A stretch of 64,000 nucleotides of DNA from CAG-791 sp002392385 (GCA_946616295.1 CAMOIU010000006.1:1-64000), one strand, 5' to 3'. Numbered from the stretch's first letter, positions 1 to 8,754 are shown. The notes: generated from the sequence alone by a model not told the origin. Program-made: numbers and translations.

Positions 1-54
1 TAGAGCACTTGACTTTTAATCAAGTTGTCGGGGGTTCGATCCCCCCATCGCTCA
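1..54 (+). tRNA. tRNA-Lys (anticodon TTT), 5' truncated by the window edge
   Basis: The visible part runs from the D-arm to the discriminator base. The anticodon stem CTTGA/TCAAG (8-12/20-24) closes a 7-base loop with TTT at 15-17, which reads Lys codons. The T-arm is GGGGG-TTCGATC-CCCCC (30-46). The acceptor 3' strand is 47-53 and the discriminator is A54. CCA is not encoded, since GGA follows, so the CCA-adding enzyme must complete it. The first ~20 bases lie outside the window. Confidence 0.93.
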
Positions 55-60
55 GGAACA

Positions 61-101
61 GCTCCCGTAAATGTAGAGGTCTATATTTGCGGGAGCTTTT
101 G
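61..101 (+). terminator. Rho-independent terminator after tRNA-Lys
   Basis: An inverted repeat of about 15 bp (GCTCCCGTAAATGTA against TATATTTGCGGGAGC, with G-T pairs) is followed by TTTT. It starts 7 bases after the tRNA. Confidence 0.85.
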
Positions 102-160
102 CGTGGGCGGTTTTCTGCGGATCTTCAGACTGTTTTTTTGTATTCAAATAAGGGCAATTA

Positions 161-189
161 TTGACTTTTTACATACTTGAGAAGATAAT
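161..189 (+). promoter_or_regulatory. Sigma-70-type promoter for the PAP2 gene
   Basis: TTGACT (161-166), a 17-bp spacer and GATAAT (184-189); each box matches 5 of 6 consensus bases. It lies 54 bases before the start at 243. Confidence 0.75.
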
Positions 190-242
190 AACGTTCGGTT
201 AAGAATGGAAGAGGCGCGGACGACAGAATAACAGGAGTTGTT

Positions 243-920
243 ATGAGCGAGGCCAGGTCGTTAATTGAGAAGAAAGCAAGGACGGCGATCCCGTTTGTCC
301 TTTACCTCTGTGTATATATGATTTGCTTTCGGTGGATCGAGAACATGGAGGTGCGTTATTATACGGTGATCGAAGCGAATATAGACCGGATGATCCCCTT
401 CTGTGAGATCTTTGTGATCCCCTATCTGTTGTGGTTTGTCTATTCTTTTGCCCTGATCGTTTATATCCTCTTTACGGATGAGGAGAGTTATAAGAAGATC
501 TGTGTGTGGTATATGATCGGCATGACGCTCTTTATCGTGGTGTCGGCGGTCTTTCCCAATATTCAGTTCCTGCGGCCCATGGTGATGCCGCGGGAGAATA
601 TATTTACAGAGCTGGTGCGGATGGTGTATGCGGCCGACACGCCGACGAACCTGACGCCCAGTATTCATGTCTATAATTCCCTGGGAATGATGACGGTCAT
701 CGCCCACTCGGAGAAGGGTATTTTCCGGAAGAGGTGGGTGAGGGTCCTGATGGAGGTCTTTGGCGTCCTGATCATTCTCTCCACCATGCTGATCAAGCAG
801 CATTCCGCGCTGGATGTGGTGGCGGCGATCGTTCTGGGGGCAGCGGTGACGCGTGCCCTGTATCCGACAGGTTCCCGTGTACCGGGAAGACTGCAGCTGG
901 GAACTGCGGTAAGAAGGTAG
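243..920 (+). CDS. PAP2-superfamily membrane phosphatase/phosphotransferase
   Basis: This 225-residue protein has about five hydrophobic segments and PAP2 (type 2 phosphatidic acid phosphatase) signatures: TPSIHV with Ser140 and His142 (motif 2) and KQHSALD with His187 and Asp191 (motif 3). Motif 1 is weak, with FLRP at 109-112. Family members hydrolyse lipid phosphates such as phosphatidate or undecaprenyl diphosphate at the membrane, and the short form with late motifs resembles the inositolphosphotransferase-like PAP2_3 branch. The substrate is not readable from sequence. It has its own promoter, and a broken acyltransferase follows 26 bp downstream. Confidence 0.8.
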   Translation: MSEARSLIEKKARTAIPFVLYLCVYMICFRWIENMEVRYYTVIEANIDRMIPFCEIFVIPYLLWFVYSFALIVYILFTDEESYKKICVWYMIGMTLFIVVSAVFPNIQFLRPMVMPRENIFTELVRMVYAADTPTNLTPSIHVYNSLGMMTVIAHSEKGIFRKRWVRVLMEVFGVLIILSTMLIKQHSALDVVAAIVLGAAVTRALYPTGSRVPGRLQLGTAVRR

Positions 921-946
921 TACCTATATAACAGAAGAGCAAAGAA

Positions 947-1149
947 ATGCTTCATCAATCTGACCGTAAGAGAATCTTCTGGCTGGACGTGGCGCGTACA
1001 GCAGCGCTGTGGTCCATTAGTTTACATGGAACCGCCCGCTGACATGCGCTGCCTTTCTGGTGATTCCCATCCTGGCCAGTTATCTGGTGATCGCCCCGCT
1101 GTCCAGGATCCCTTTCTTTAAGAAATATGTGTTCCTGATCAAGGACTGA
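947..1149 (+). pseudogene. Acyltransferase-3 family remnant (ends kept, middle deleted)
   Basis: From ATG 947 the frame reads RKRIFWLDVARTAAL, the typical first transmembrane segment of acyltransferase family 3 (O-acetyltransferase) proteins, and then stops near 1044. A shifted frame reads SYLVIAPLSRIPFFKK and ends at TGA 1147-1149, which is the typical C-terminus of the same family. About 300 residues between them are missing. I read this as one gene that lost its middle and frame. Confidence 0.6.
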
Positions 1150-1170
1150 CCGCATGCGGTCAGGTAAGCA

Positions 1171-1240
1171 CAGACCCGCCCCCCTGGGCACGTGTCTTCC
1201 TGTCGGAGGACAGTGTCCGCGGGAGGCGGGTCTTCTGTCA
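1171..1240. terminator. Possible bidirectional terminator between the remnant and the AraC gene
   Basis: Inverted repeat AGACCCGCC...GGCGGGTCT with a second short pairing in the loop. It lies between the acyltransferase remnant and the convergent AraC gene. The T-run is poor (TTCTGTC), so it is only a likely terminator. Confidence 0.4.
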
Positions 1241-1258
1241 TTCAGAAACGGGACCTTG

Positions 1259-2188
1259 TCATTCAGAAGCAGGACTCTTCCTTACACGGCGCGGCGCGAT
1301 CGCAGGTGCCGCGCCTTCTTCATGCTCTTCGTTCCAGGCCTGGAGCTGGCGGCGGAAGTCGGAAGGGGCCATGCCGGTCTGCTTGCGGAAGAGCCGGCTG
1401 AAGTAGAGGGGGTTGTCGTAGCCCACGGCCTCCGCGATCTCCGTGATATTGTGATCGCTGGTCTCCAGCAGGCTCTGGGCGGCGGAGATCCGCAGGGAGA
1501 TCAGGTACTGGGCAGGGGAGGAGCCCGTGTATTCCCGGAAGCTGCGCATGAACCAGCTGACGCTCAGCCCGAGAGAGCGGGCGTAGTCGTTCATGGAGAT
1601 CTCTTCCATATAGTGGTCGTGGAAATAGTTGACGGCCGCATGCATCTGCCCGGCCATGTGCTGGGCTTTTCTGTGTGTTCTTTTCTCTCCCAGGCGGCTG
1701 AGCATGATCAGGAGGAGGTGCAGGCGGTAGACGCAGGCGTCCTCATAGTGGGGGCGGCGGTTCTGCAGTTCTTCGATGATCTGCTGGAAGATCTGGCTGT
1801 AGGCCAGGGAGGTGCCGCTGTGGATCACATGCTCATTCTCCCGGAAACCGTAGTCCCGGAGGATGTTGGTGACATTGCTGCCCGTGAAATGGATCCAGTA
1901 GACCTCGGTCTGGTCGGCGCCGTAATAGTAGTAGCGCTGTTCCTCGCGGGGGCGGTAGAGCACCATATTGCCGGCGGGAATGATGTTCTCCTTGCCGTCG
2001 AAATAGAAGTGTCCCTTGCCGGAGGCCACGTACAGGAGCTGGAAGTCCAGCCGCCCCCGCGGTCTGTGGGTCGGAAGCTTGGTCCTGGTCAGAAGACGAT
2101 ATGTACCGCAGCTTCCCACGAACAGGGGATGCTTCTTGTCTTTAAAATCAATTCTTGAGTCGTTCCAATAGGCGCTATTCACAAACAT
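1259..2188 (-). CDS. AraC-family transcriptional regulator, divergent from beta-galactosidase
   Basis: This 309-residue protein has an N-terminal cupin-like sugar-sensing region (residues ~15-160; FYFDGKENIIPAGNMVLYRP) and two C-terminal helix-turn-helix motifs. The second is IAEAVGYDNPLYFSRLFRK followed by TGMAPSDFRR, the AraC/XylS signature. It is transcribed away from the GH2 gene across a 297-bp spacer that holds three near-identical ATTT(T/A)GTGCAT boxes, so it very probably controls that operon, most often as an activator in this family. The start is ATG 2188, with a GGAGGGAAGGAC-type ribosome site upstream. Confidence 0.9.
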   Translation of the reverse strand: MFVNSAYWNDSRIDFKDKKHPLFVGSCGTYRLLTRTKLPTHRPRGRLDFQLLYVASGKGHFYFDGKENIIPAGNMVLYRPREEQRYYYYGADQTEVYWIHFTGSNVTNILRDYGFRENEHVIHSGTSLAYSQIFQQIIEELQNRRPHYEDACVYRLHLLLIMLSRLGEKRTHRKAQHMAGQMHAAVNYFHDHYMEEISMNDYARSLGLSVSWFMRSFREYTGSSPAQYLISLRISAAQSLLETSDHNITEIAEAVGYDNPLYFSRLFRKQTGMAPSDFRRQLQAWNEEHEEGAAPAIAPRRVRKSPASE

Positions 2189-2263
2189 GTCCTTCCCTCC
2201 TTTCTCCCGGGGCGGAATACCTTGTACAGAAAACGGACTGATCAGAGATGTCCTAATCGTACC

Positions 2264-2472
2264 ATTTAGTGCATATTCTGTCCATACCAGTTTATTCTAC
2301 GACGGCCGGCGTCAAGGTATCATGTCATTAATGAGGCTAAACAAAAGCGAAACGGTGGAATTCAATTTTGGGGGAAAAGAGATTTACGAACGCAGACCTG
2401 GCTTAAAACATGAACGAATTTTGTGCATGTTACGAAATGGGGAGAAAGGACACGCATTTTGTGCATATAAAA
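2264..2472 (+). promoter_or_regulatory. Three repeated ATTT(T/A)GTGCAT boxes in the AraC/lacZ intergenic region
   Basis: Copies begin at 2264 (ATTTAGTGCATATT), 2418 (ATTTTGTGCATGTT) and 2456 (ATTTTGTGCATATA), all in direct orientation. The last two are 38 bp apart, and the third abuts the ribosome site AAAAGGAGGG (2470-2479). They are candidate AraC-regulator binding sites. The third copy may lie in the transcribed leader. I could not place -35/-10 boxes convincingly. Confidence 0.45.
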
Positions 2473-2485
2473 GGAGGGAATCGTC

Positions 2486-5400
2486 TTGATCGTACCTAAA
2501 CATTATGAAGATCTGAGCGTTCTGCATGAAGGGACCATGCCGGAGCGCGCCTATTATATTCCGGCGGGAAGCCGGATGGACTGTCTGGCGGAGAACAGGG
2601 AGGCCTCGGACAGGCTGCAGATGCTGAACGGAACCTGGAAATTCCGTTACTATGACAGCATTTATGATCTGCAGGAGGCCTTCTACGCGCCGGGCTATGA
2701 TGTTTCAGGTTATGAGGAGATACCCGTGCCGGGGGTCTGGCAGAATTATGGCTATGACCTGCATCAGTACACTAATATCCGCTATCCTTTTCCCGTTGAT
2801 CCGCCCTATGTGCCCCAGGACAATCCCTGCGGGGCCTATGTGGTGCGTTTCCCCTTTGCGGCATCGGCGGAAGCGCCGCGCACTTTCATGATCTTTGAGG
2901 GCGTGGATGCCTGCTTCTATGTGTGGCTGAACGGGCGGTACGTGGGCTACAGTCAGGTGGCCCGCGCGGCGGCGGAGTTCGATGTCACCGAGCTGCTGAC
3001 GGAAGGGGAGAATGTACTGGCGGTGCTCGTCCTCAAGTGGTGTGACGGGAGCTATCTGGAGGACCAGGACAAGTTCCGGGTCAGCGGTATCTTCCGGGAC
3101 GTGTATCTGCTGCGGCGGCCGCGGCACTGCATCTGGGACTATACTGTACAGACGGCGCTGAAGAACGGGGCAGCGGAGGTCACCGTGACCGCCTCCTGTC
3201 TGGACAAGCTCTGCCCGGCCATGGGGACGATCGTGGACGCGGAGGGCAGGAAGGTGGCCGGTTTCCTGCTGACGGACACATGGACCTGTACCATCCCTCA
3301 TCCCCATCTGTGGAATGCCGAGGATCCCTATCTCTATACCCTGTATCTGGAGACGGAGTGGGAGGTGATCACCGACAGGATCGGGATCCGGGAGATCCGG
3401 ACGGACGGCAATGTGGTCAGGATCAACGGACAGCCCGTCAAGTTCAGAGGGGTGAACCGGCATGATTCCGATCCTGTCACCGGGCCGGTGGTGGATGTGA
3501 AGCATATGCGGCGGGATCTGGAGATGATGAAGCGGAACAATTTCAATGCTGTCCGCACCAGTCATTATCCCAACGCCCCCATGTTCTATCAGCTGTGTGA
3601 CCAGTACGGCTTCTATGTCATCGACGAGGCGGACAATGAGAGCCATGGGCCCTGGATGCTCTATTACGAGAAGGACACGGACGAGGAACGCGCCGCCCGG
3701 TGGAACGAGATGATCACCGACAATCCGGCCTTCGACGAGTCGGTGCTGGACAGGGTCCGCAGGATGGTGATCCGGGACAGGAACCGTCCCTGCGTGGTGA
3801 TCTGGTCCATGGGCAATGAGGGCGGCTACGGCTGTACTTTCGAGCGGGCCCTCCGGTGGACCAAAGATACCGATCCCACCCGTCTGACCCACTATGAGAG
3901 TGCCTATTACCGGGGCCGCGCCAGGAAGTATGACTATTCCGCCATCGATCTCTACAGCCGTATGTATCCTTCCTTCGAGGATGTGATCCGGTACGCGGAG
4001 AACGATCCCGACAAGCCCTTCATCCTGTGCGAGTACGCCCATTCCATGGGAAACGGGCCGGGAGATTTCGAGGATTACCACGCCCTGATCGACCGGTATG
4101 ACTGCATCTGCGGCGCCTTTGTCTGGGAGTGGTGCGACCACGCCGTCTACAAGGGGACAGCCAGGGACGGCCGCTCTGTCTATTATTACGGCGGCGATCA
4201 CGGGGAGTATCCCCACGACGGGAATTTCTGTGTGGACGGTCTGGTCTATCCCGACCGGACGCCCCATACGGCGCTTCTGGAGTACAGAAATGTGCATCGC
4301 CCGGCAAGGGTGGTCTCCTGTGTCCGGGGCAGCACCGTCCAGGAGATCTTCACCGCCGGCGGCGAGGACGGGGCCGCGGACGGCCGCAGCACCTGTGTCC
4401 TGACCCTGAAGAACGAGATGCAGTTCACGGATCTGCAGGACTATATCTTCATAGAATACGAGCTCACCTGCGATGACATCCGGGTCGCGTCCGCCACCGT
4501 GTCCGCGCCCCAGATCCCATCCATCGCCCCGGGCCGGACCGGCAAGGTCTACCTGACCCTGCCCCAGCTGCCGCCGGAGGGGAGGGTCTGGCTCAAGGTG
4601 TCCTATAAGCTGCGGGAAAAGGACGCCTGCAGGGAGGAGGGGCTCCTGCTCGGTTTTGACGAGCTGCCGCTGGGCGGGGAGGACCGGGAGAACCGGACGG
4701 TCAGGACCTGTATCTCGCAGGCGGCAGAGACCGCCAGGGAGAAGGCGCCGATCCGGATCAGCGAGGATGACCGGCAGATCGTGCTGCGGGGGGAGGACTT
4801 CCGCTATGTCTACAATAAGCTGACCGGCCTTCCGGACCGGATGACCTACGCGGGCAGAGAGCTGTTGGACAGGCCCTTGTCCGTCAACCTCTGGCGGGCG
4901 CCCACGGACAACGACATGTACCTGCGCAGGGAGTGGGAGAAGGCCCAGTATGACCGGGCCCTTGCCCGGGCCTATACCACGGAATGGTCGGCGGCCGATG
5001 ATCATGTCCTCATCCGGACCCGTATGTCCATGGGGGCGGCGGCAGTCCAGAAGATGATGGATATCGACGCGGTCTGGACGATTACAGCCGGCGGTCAGGT
5101 CTCCGTCCGCATGGAGGTGAGACGGTGCACAGAGTTCCCCGAACTGCCCCGTTTCGGTCTCCGCCTCTTCCTGCCGGACTCCATGCAGGATGTGGTCTAC
5201 TACGGCCTGGGACCGCTGGAAAGCTATGTCGACAAGCACAGGGCCTGCTATCACGGCGTTTTTGCCGGGACGGTGCGGGACCTGCACGAGGATTATATCC
5301 GGCCCCAGGAAAACGGGAGTCACTGGGAATGCGACTATGTGACCCTCTGGGACAACGACCTGTCCCTGACGGCCTACAGCACGACGCCATTCTCCTTCAA

Positions 5401-5605
5401 CGTCTCCGCCTACACCCAGGAGGAGCTGACGGACAAGGCCCACAACTACGAGCTGGAGCCCTGCGGGAGCACCGTGCTGTGCCTGGATGCCCGTCAGAAC
5501 GGGATCGGGTCCAACAGCTGCGGGCCGCGCCTTAAGAAGGATTATCGGTTCGACGACGCAGCCTTCACCTACGAGATGCATCTGCTGCCGGAGATCACCC
5601 GGTAA
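2486..5605 (+). CDS. lacZ: Beta-galactosidase, glycoside hydrolase family 2
   Basis: This 1039-residue protein has the full GH2 layout: jelly-roll sugar-binding domain (~45-210), immunoglobulin-like domain (~215-310), TIM barrel (~315-600), a second Ig-like domain, and a C-terminal beta-sandwich (~750-1030). The acid/base is Glu445 in WSMGNEGGYG and the nucleophile is Glu516 in ILCEYAHSMGNG, both standard for LacZ. It hydrolyses beta-galactosides such as lactose in the cytoplasm, having no signal peptide. The start is TTG 2486, 7 bases after AAAGGAGGG. A GPH symporter follows 23 bp downstream. Confidence 0.95.
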   Translation: MIVPKHYEDLSVLHEGTMPERAYYIPAGSRMDCLAENREASDRLQMLNGTWKFRYYDSIYDLQEAFYAPGYDVSGYEEIPVPGVWQNYGYDLHQYTNIRYPFPVDPPYVPQDNPCGAYVVRFPFAASAEAPRTFMIFEGVDACFYVWLNGRYVGYSQVARAAAEFDVTELLTEGENVLAVLVLKWCDGSYLEDQDKFRVSGIFRDVYLLRRPRHCIWDYTVQTALKNGAAEVTVTASCLDKLCPAMGTIVDAEGRKVAGFLLTDTWTCTIPHPHLWNAEDPYLYTLYLETEWEVITDRIGIREIRTDGNVVRINGQPVKFRGVNRHDSDPVTGPVVDVKHMRRDLEMMKRNNFNAVRTSHYPNAPMFYQLCDQYGFYVIDEADNESHGPWMLYYEKDTDEERAARWNEMITDNPAFDESVLDRVRRMVIRDRNRPCVVIWSMGNEGGYGCTFERALRWTKDTDPTRLTHYESAYYRGRARKYDYSAIDLYSRMYPSFEDVIRYAENDPDKPFILCEYAHSMGNGPGDFEDYHALIDRYDCICGAFVWEWCDHAVYKGTARDGRSVYYYGGDHGEYPHDGNFCVDGLVYPDRTPHTALLEYRNVHRPARVVSCVRGSTVQEIFTAGGEDGAADGRSTCVLTLKNEMQFTDLQDYIFIEYELTCDDIRVASATVSAPQIPSIAPGRTGKVYLTLPQLPPEGRVWLKVSYKLREKDACREEGLLLGFDELPLGGEDRENRTVRTCISQAAETAREKAPIRISEDDRQIVLRGEDFRYVYNKLTGLPDRMTYAGRELLDRPLSVNLWRAPTDNDMYLRREWEKAQYDRALARAYTTEWSAADDHVLIRTRMSMGAAAVQKMMDIDAVWTITAGGQVSVRMEVRRCTEFPELPRFGLRLFLPDSMQDVVYYGLGPLESYVDKHRACYHGVFAGTVRDLHEDYIRPQENGSHWECDYVTLWDNDLSLTAYSTTPFSFNVSAYTQEELTDKAHNYELEPCGSTVLCLDARQNGIGSNSCGPRLKKDYRFDDAAFTYEMHLLPEITR

Positions 5606-5628
5606 GTGGGACAGAAAGGGGAATCAGA

Positions 5629-7002
5629 ATGGAAGAGAAGAGATATCTGAAATGGTACAACAAGGTCGGCTACGGCAGCGGCGATATCGCGGGCAACGTG
5701 GTATATGCCCTCCTGTCCGCCTTCGTGATGATCTTCCTCACCGACACGGTGGGCATGAACGCGGGCATAGTGGGAACGCTGATCGCTGTCTCCAAGCTGT
5801 TCGACGGCGTGAGCGATATCTTTTTCGGCTCGCTGATCGACAAGACACACAGCAGGATGGGCAAGGCGCGCCCGTGGATGTTCTACGGGTATTTCGGCTG
5901 CGCGGTCTGTCTTGTGGCGATCTTCTGCATCCCGGCGGATCTGGGGGCGACGGCGCAGTACGCCTGGTTCTTCATTGCCTATACCCTTCTGAACGCCGGT
6001 TTCTACACAGCCAATAACATTGCCTATTCGGCCCTCACGGCCCTGGTCACCAGGAACAATCAGGAGCGGGTCCAGATGGGCTCCATCCGGTTTATGTTCG
6101 CCTTCGGCACCAGCATGCTGATCCAGACCGTGACGGTGGGCCTGGTGGCCAGGCTGGGCGGCGGCGCCGCGGCCTGGAGAAATGTGGCCATTTTCTACGC
6201 GATCATCGGCGTGATCACCAATACGATCTCGGTCATGTCTGTCCGGGAGCTGCTGCCGGAGGAGCTGGAGGACCAGAAGGCCGCCGAGAAGGAGAGAAAG
6301 GAGGAGAAATACTCCCTGGCCGACGCCTTCGGTCTCCTGATCCGCAACAAGTATTATCTGATGATCTGCGGCTCCTACATTCTCATGCAGATCTACTCCG
6401 CGACCCTCAATATGGGCATCTACTACATGACCTATATCCTTAAGAACGCCAATCTGCTGGGCGTTTTCTCCTGGGCCATCAATATCCCCATGATCATCGG
6501 CCTCCTCTTCACCCCCGTCCTGGTGGCCCGTTTCAGGGGCATGTACAGGCTCAATCTCCTGGGCTATGCCCTGGGTACGGCCGGCCGTCTGGGCGTGGTC
6601 CTGGCCGGCTATATGGGGAGCGTGCCGCTGATGCTGGCCTGTACGGCCATTGCCGCCATCGGCATGAGTCCCCTGCAGGGGGATATGAACGCCCTGATCG
6701 CCACCTGCTCCGAGTATACCTTCCTGACCACCGGCAAGAGGGTGGACGGCACCATGTACTCCTGCACCTCTCTGGGGACCAAGCTGGGCGGCGGTATCGG
6801 CACGGCCCTGGCCGGCTGGCTCCTGGCCCTGTCGGGCTATGTGGGCGGCGCAGCCCAGCAGGCCTCCTCGGTCCTGACCATGTTGAATGTCATGTACCTC
6901 TGGATCCCCATGGTCATCAACCTGGTCATCACGCTCGTGCTGTCGAGGCTGAACGTGGAGCAGGCGGTGGACAAGGAGAGAGAGAAGCTCCGCGCCGCGT
7001 GA
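5629..7002 (+). CDS. GPH-family (MelB-like) sugar:cation symporter
   Basis: This 457-residue, 12-helix protein has the N-terminal GPH signature KVGYGSGDIAGN and the loop SDIFFGSLIDKTHSRMGKARP, which matches the D-x-x-x-D-x-x-G-x-x-RP motif between helices 2 and 3. Family members take up disaccharides, pentosides or hexuronides with Na+ or H+. It lies 23 bp behind the GH2 gene with ribosome site AAAGGGGAATCAG, so it should import that enzyme's beta-galactoside. Cation and sugar specificity cannot be read. Confidence 0.9.
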   Translation: MEEKRYLKWYNKVGYGSGDIAGNVVYALLSAFVMIFLTDTVGMNAGIVGTLIAVSKLFDGVSDIFFGSLIDKTHSRMGKARPWMFYGYFGCAVCLVAIFCIPADLGATAQYAWFFIAYTLLNAGFYTANNIAYSALTALVTRNNQERVQMGSIRFMFAFGTSMLIQTVTVGLVARLGGGAAAWRNVAIFYAIIGVITNTISVMSVRELLPEELEDQKAAEKERKEEKYSLADAFGLLIRNKYYLMICGSYILMQIYSATLNMGIYYMTYILKNANLLGVFSWAINIPMIIGLLFTPVLVARFRGMYRLNLLGYALGTAGRLGVVLAGYMGSVPLMLACTAIAAIGMSPLQGDMNALIATCSEYTFLTTGKRVDGTMYSCTSLGTKLGGGIGTALAGWLLALSGYVGGAAQQASSVLTMLNVMYLWIPMVINLVITLVLSRLNVEQAVDKEREKLRAA

Positions 7003-7068
7003 GAAGAGAAAAACAAGTTGCCGCGTGTCCCCATGGCGGAGTAAGATGTTAGGGACGGACACGCAGTC

Positions 7069-7109
7069 ATCCCGTCTGCAGTCGGTATGCGATGGCAGAC
7101 GGGATTTTT
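7069..7109 (+). terminator. Strong hairpin-T5 terminator 10 nt before a ribosome site
   Basis: ATCCCGTCTGC pairs perfectly with GCAGACGGGAT and is followed by TTTTT. It ends the lac operon. It also sits immediately before the ribosome site AGGAGGTG (7119-7126) of the next gene. A weak promoter (TTGCCG, 18 bp, TAAGAT, about 7018-7047) lies upstream of the hairpin, so the hairpin may instead act as a leader attenuator. Confidence 0.8.
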
Positions 7110-7129
7110 CATATCCGCAGGAGGTGTAT

Positions 7130-8080
7130 ATGCATATTGTATTGTTGGAGCCCCTGGGCATCTCGGAGGAGAGACTGGACGCGCTGGCATCGGGACTCAC
7201 GGCCCAGGGACATACTTTCCGGGCCTATGATTCCTTTACGACGGACGTGGAGGAGCTGAAGGAGAGAAGCCGCGGCGCCCACATCCTGATGATCGCCAAC
7301 CATCCGCTGCCGGAGGAGGTGATCCGTGCCACGGAGACCCTGAGGTTCATTTCCGTGGCCTTTGTGGGGATCGACCATGTGGGCACAGAGGCCTGCCGGG
7401 AGCGGGGCATCTCCGTTTCCAACACGGGCGGCTACTGCGACGACGCGGTGGCGGAGCTGGCCGTGGGCCTGACCCTTGACTGCCTGCGCAGCATCAGCAG
7501 AGGCAACGACAGGGTGCAGAAGGGCGGCGGCTCTGCCGGCCTGCAGGGACACGAGCTGGCGGGACGCACGGTCGGCATCGTGGGCACCGGCGCCATCGGC
7601 TGCAGGACAGCGGAGATCTTCAAGGCCTTCCGCTGCCGCCTGATCGGCTACAGCCGCACAGAACGGCCGGAGGCGGAGGCCCTGGGCATCGCCTACCGCA
7701 GCCTGGACGAGCTGATGGAGGAGGCGGATATCATCAGCGTGCACACACCGCTGACGCCGGAGACCAGAGGCCTCATCGGCCGCAGACAGATCGGTCTCAT
7801 GAAACGGGGAGCCATCCTGATCAATACGGCCAGGGGCCCCGTGGTGGACACGATGGCGCTGGCGGAGGCCCTGCGGGAGGGCAGGATCTGCGCCGGTACG
7901 GACGTCTTCGAGGCGGATCCGCCCCTGCCGGCGGGCCATCCCCTGCTGGGCGCCCCGCATCTTGTCTGTACGCCGCACGTGGGCTTCAACACACGGGAAT
8001 CCATCGACCGCCGGGCGGGCATGGCCTTTGAAAACGTGCAGGCCTGGCTGAACGGCGATCCTGTGCGCGTCATGCTGTGA
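7130..8080 (+). CDS. D-isomer-specific 2-hydroxyacid dehydrogenase
   Basis: This 316-residue NAD-dependent dehydrogenase has a Rossmann motif (VGIVGTGAIGCRTAE, ~150-165), the active-site arginine in INTARGP, an acidic relay in the DVFEADPP stretch, and His283 in CTPHVGF. It interconverts a 2-oxoacid and a D-2-hydroxyacid, with unknown substrate. I chose ATG 7130 because AGGAGGTG lies just before it; an upstream in-frame ATG at 7025 would run translation through the terminator stem. It precedes the VanX-type dipeptidase gene by 26 bp. Confidence 0.88.
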   Translation: MHIVLLEPLGISEERLDALASGLTAQGHTFRAYDSFTTDVEELKERSRGAHILMIANHPLPEEVIRATETLRFISVAFVGIDHVGTEACRERGISVSNTGGYCDDAVAELAVGLTLDCLRSISRGNDRVQKGGGSAGLQGHELAGRTVGIVGTGAIGCRTAEIFKAFRCRLIGYSRTERPEAEALGIAYRSLDELMEEADIISVHTPLTPETRGLIGRRQIGLMKRGAILINTARGPVVDTMALAEALREGRICAGTDVFEADPPLPAGHPLLGAPHLVCTPHVGFNTRESIDRRAGMAFENVQAWLNGDPVRVML

Positions 8081-8106
8081 GACAGGGACGAGAGAGGGAG
8101 GAGACC

Positions 8107-8754
8107 ATGACAGGACAAGTTTCAGCGGATTCGTCCGGCTTTGTTGTGCTGTCGGACTATGTGCCGGGGATCCTGCAGGAGATCCGGTATCATTCGACCT
8201 TCAACTTTGTCGGGGACAGGATCGACGGCTATGAAGAGCCCTGTGCCCTCCTGACCCGGGAGGCCGCCAGGGCGCTCAGAACGGTCAGCAACGTGATGAA
8301 TGTCCGCGGCTACCGGCTCAAGATCTTCGACGCCTACCGGCCTGTCACCGCGGTGAAGCATTTTGTCCTGTGGGGGATCGAAGACCTGGACCAGCGGATG
8401 AAGCCTTATTTCTATCCGGACCTGGAGAAGACCGAGCTCTTCTCCAGAGGATATATCGCCAGCCAGTCCAGCCACAGCCGGGGCAGCACCGTGGACCTGA
8501 CGCTCCTGGACATGCGGACCGGCAAGGAAGCGGACATGGGCAGCCCTTTTGACTTCTTCGGAGAGGTGTCGCACCCGGATTACCGCGGGATCACCCAGGA
8601 GCAGTATGAGAACAGGATGCTTCTGCGCACGGCCATGACAGAGGCGGGATTCGCTCCCATCGACTGTGAGTGGTGGCATTTCACCCTGGAGAACGAGCCT
8701 TATCCGGACACCTATTATGACTTCCCGGTGGCGGCGGGATCGCTGAGAAGATGA
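8107..8754 (+). CDS. D-Ala-D-Ala dipeptidase, VanX/DdpX-like (peptidase M15D)
   Basis: This 215-residue protein has the zinc site of the M15D family: His123 and Asp130 in SSHSRGSTVD, and Glu188 and His191 in EWWH. The arginine of FDAYRP matches the transition-state Arg of VanX. The enzyme cleaves D-Ala-D-Ala, either for vancomycin resistance or, as with DdpX, for cell-wall dipeptide recycling. No vanH, vanA or vanRS genes are adjacent. The only neighbour of possible relevance is the 2-hydroxyacid dehydrogenase upstream, which could superficially suggest VanH but belongs to the general family. No signal peptide is seen. The start follows GGGAGGAGA. Confidence 0.85.
   Translation: MTGQVSADSSGFVVLSDYVPGILQEIRYHSTFNFVGDRIDGYEEPCALLTREAARALRTVSNVMNVRGYRLKIFDAYRPVTAVKHFVLWGIEDLDQRMKPYFYPDLEKTELFSRGYIASQSSHSRGSTVDLTLLDMRTGKEADMGSPFDFFGEVSHPDYRGITQEQYENRMLLRTAMTEAGFAPIDCEWWHFTLENEPYPDTYYDFPVAAGSLRR

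Noticed and set aside
2705..5581. 958-codon open frame antisense to the beta-galactosidase
   Set aside because: Low-complexity Arg/Pro/His/Gly composition typical of shadow frames; the plus-strand gene has intact GH2 motifs.
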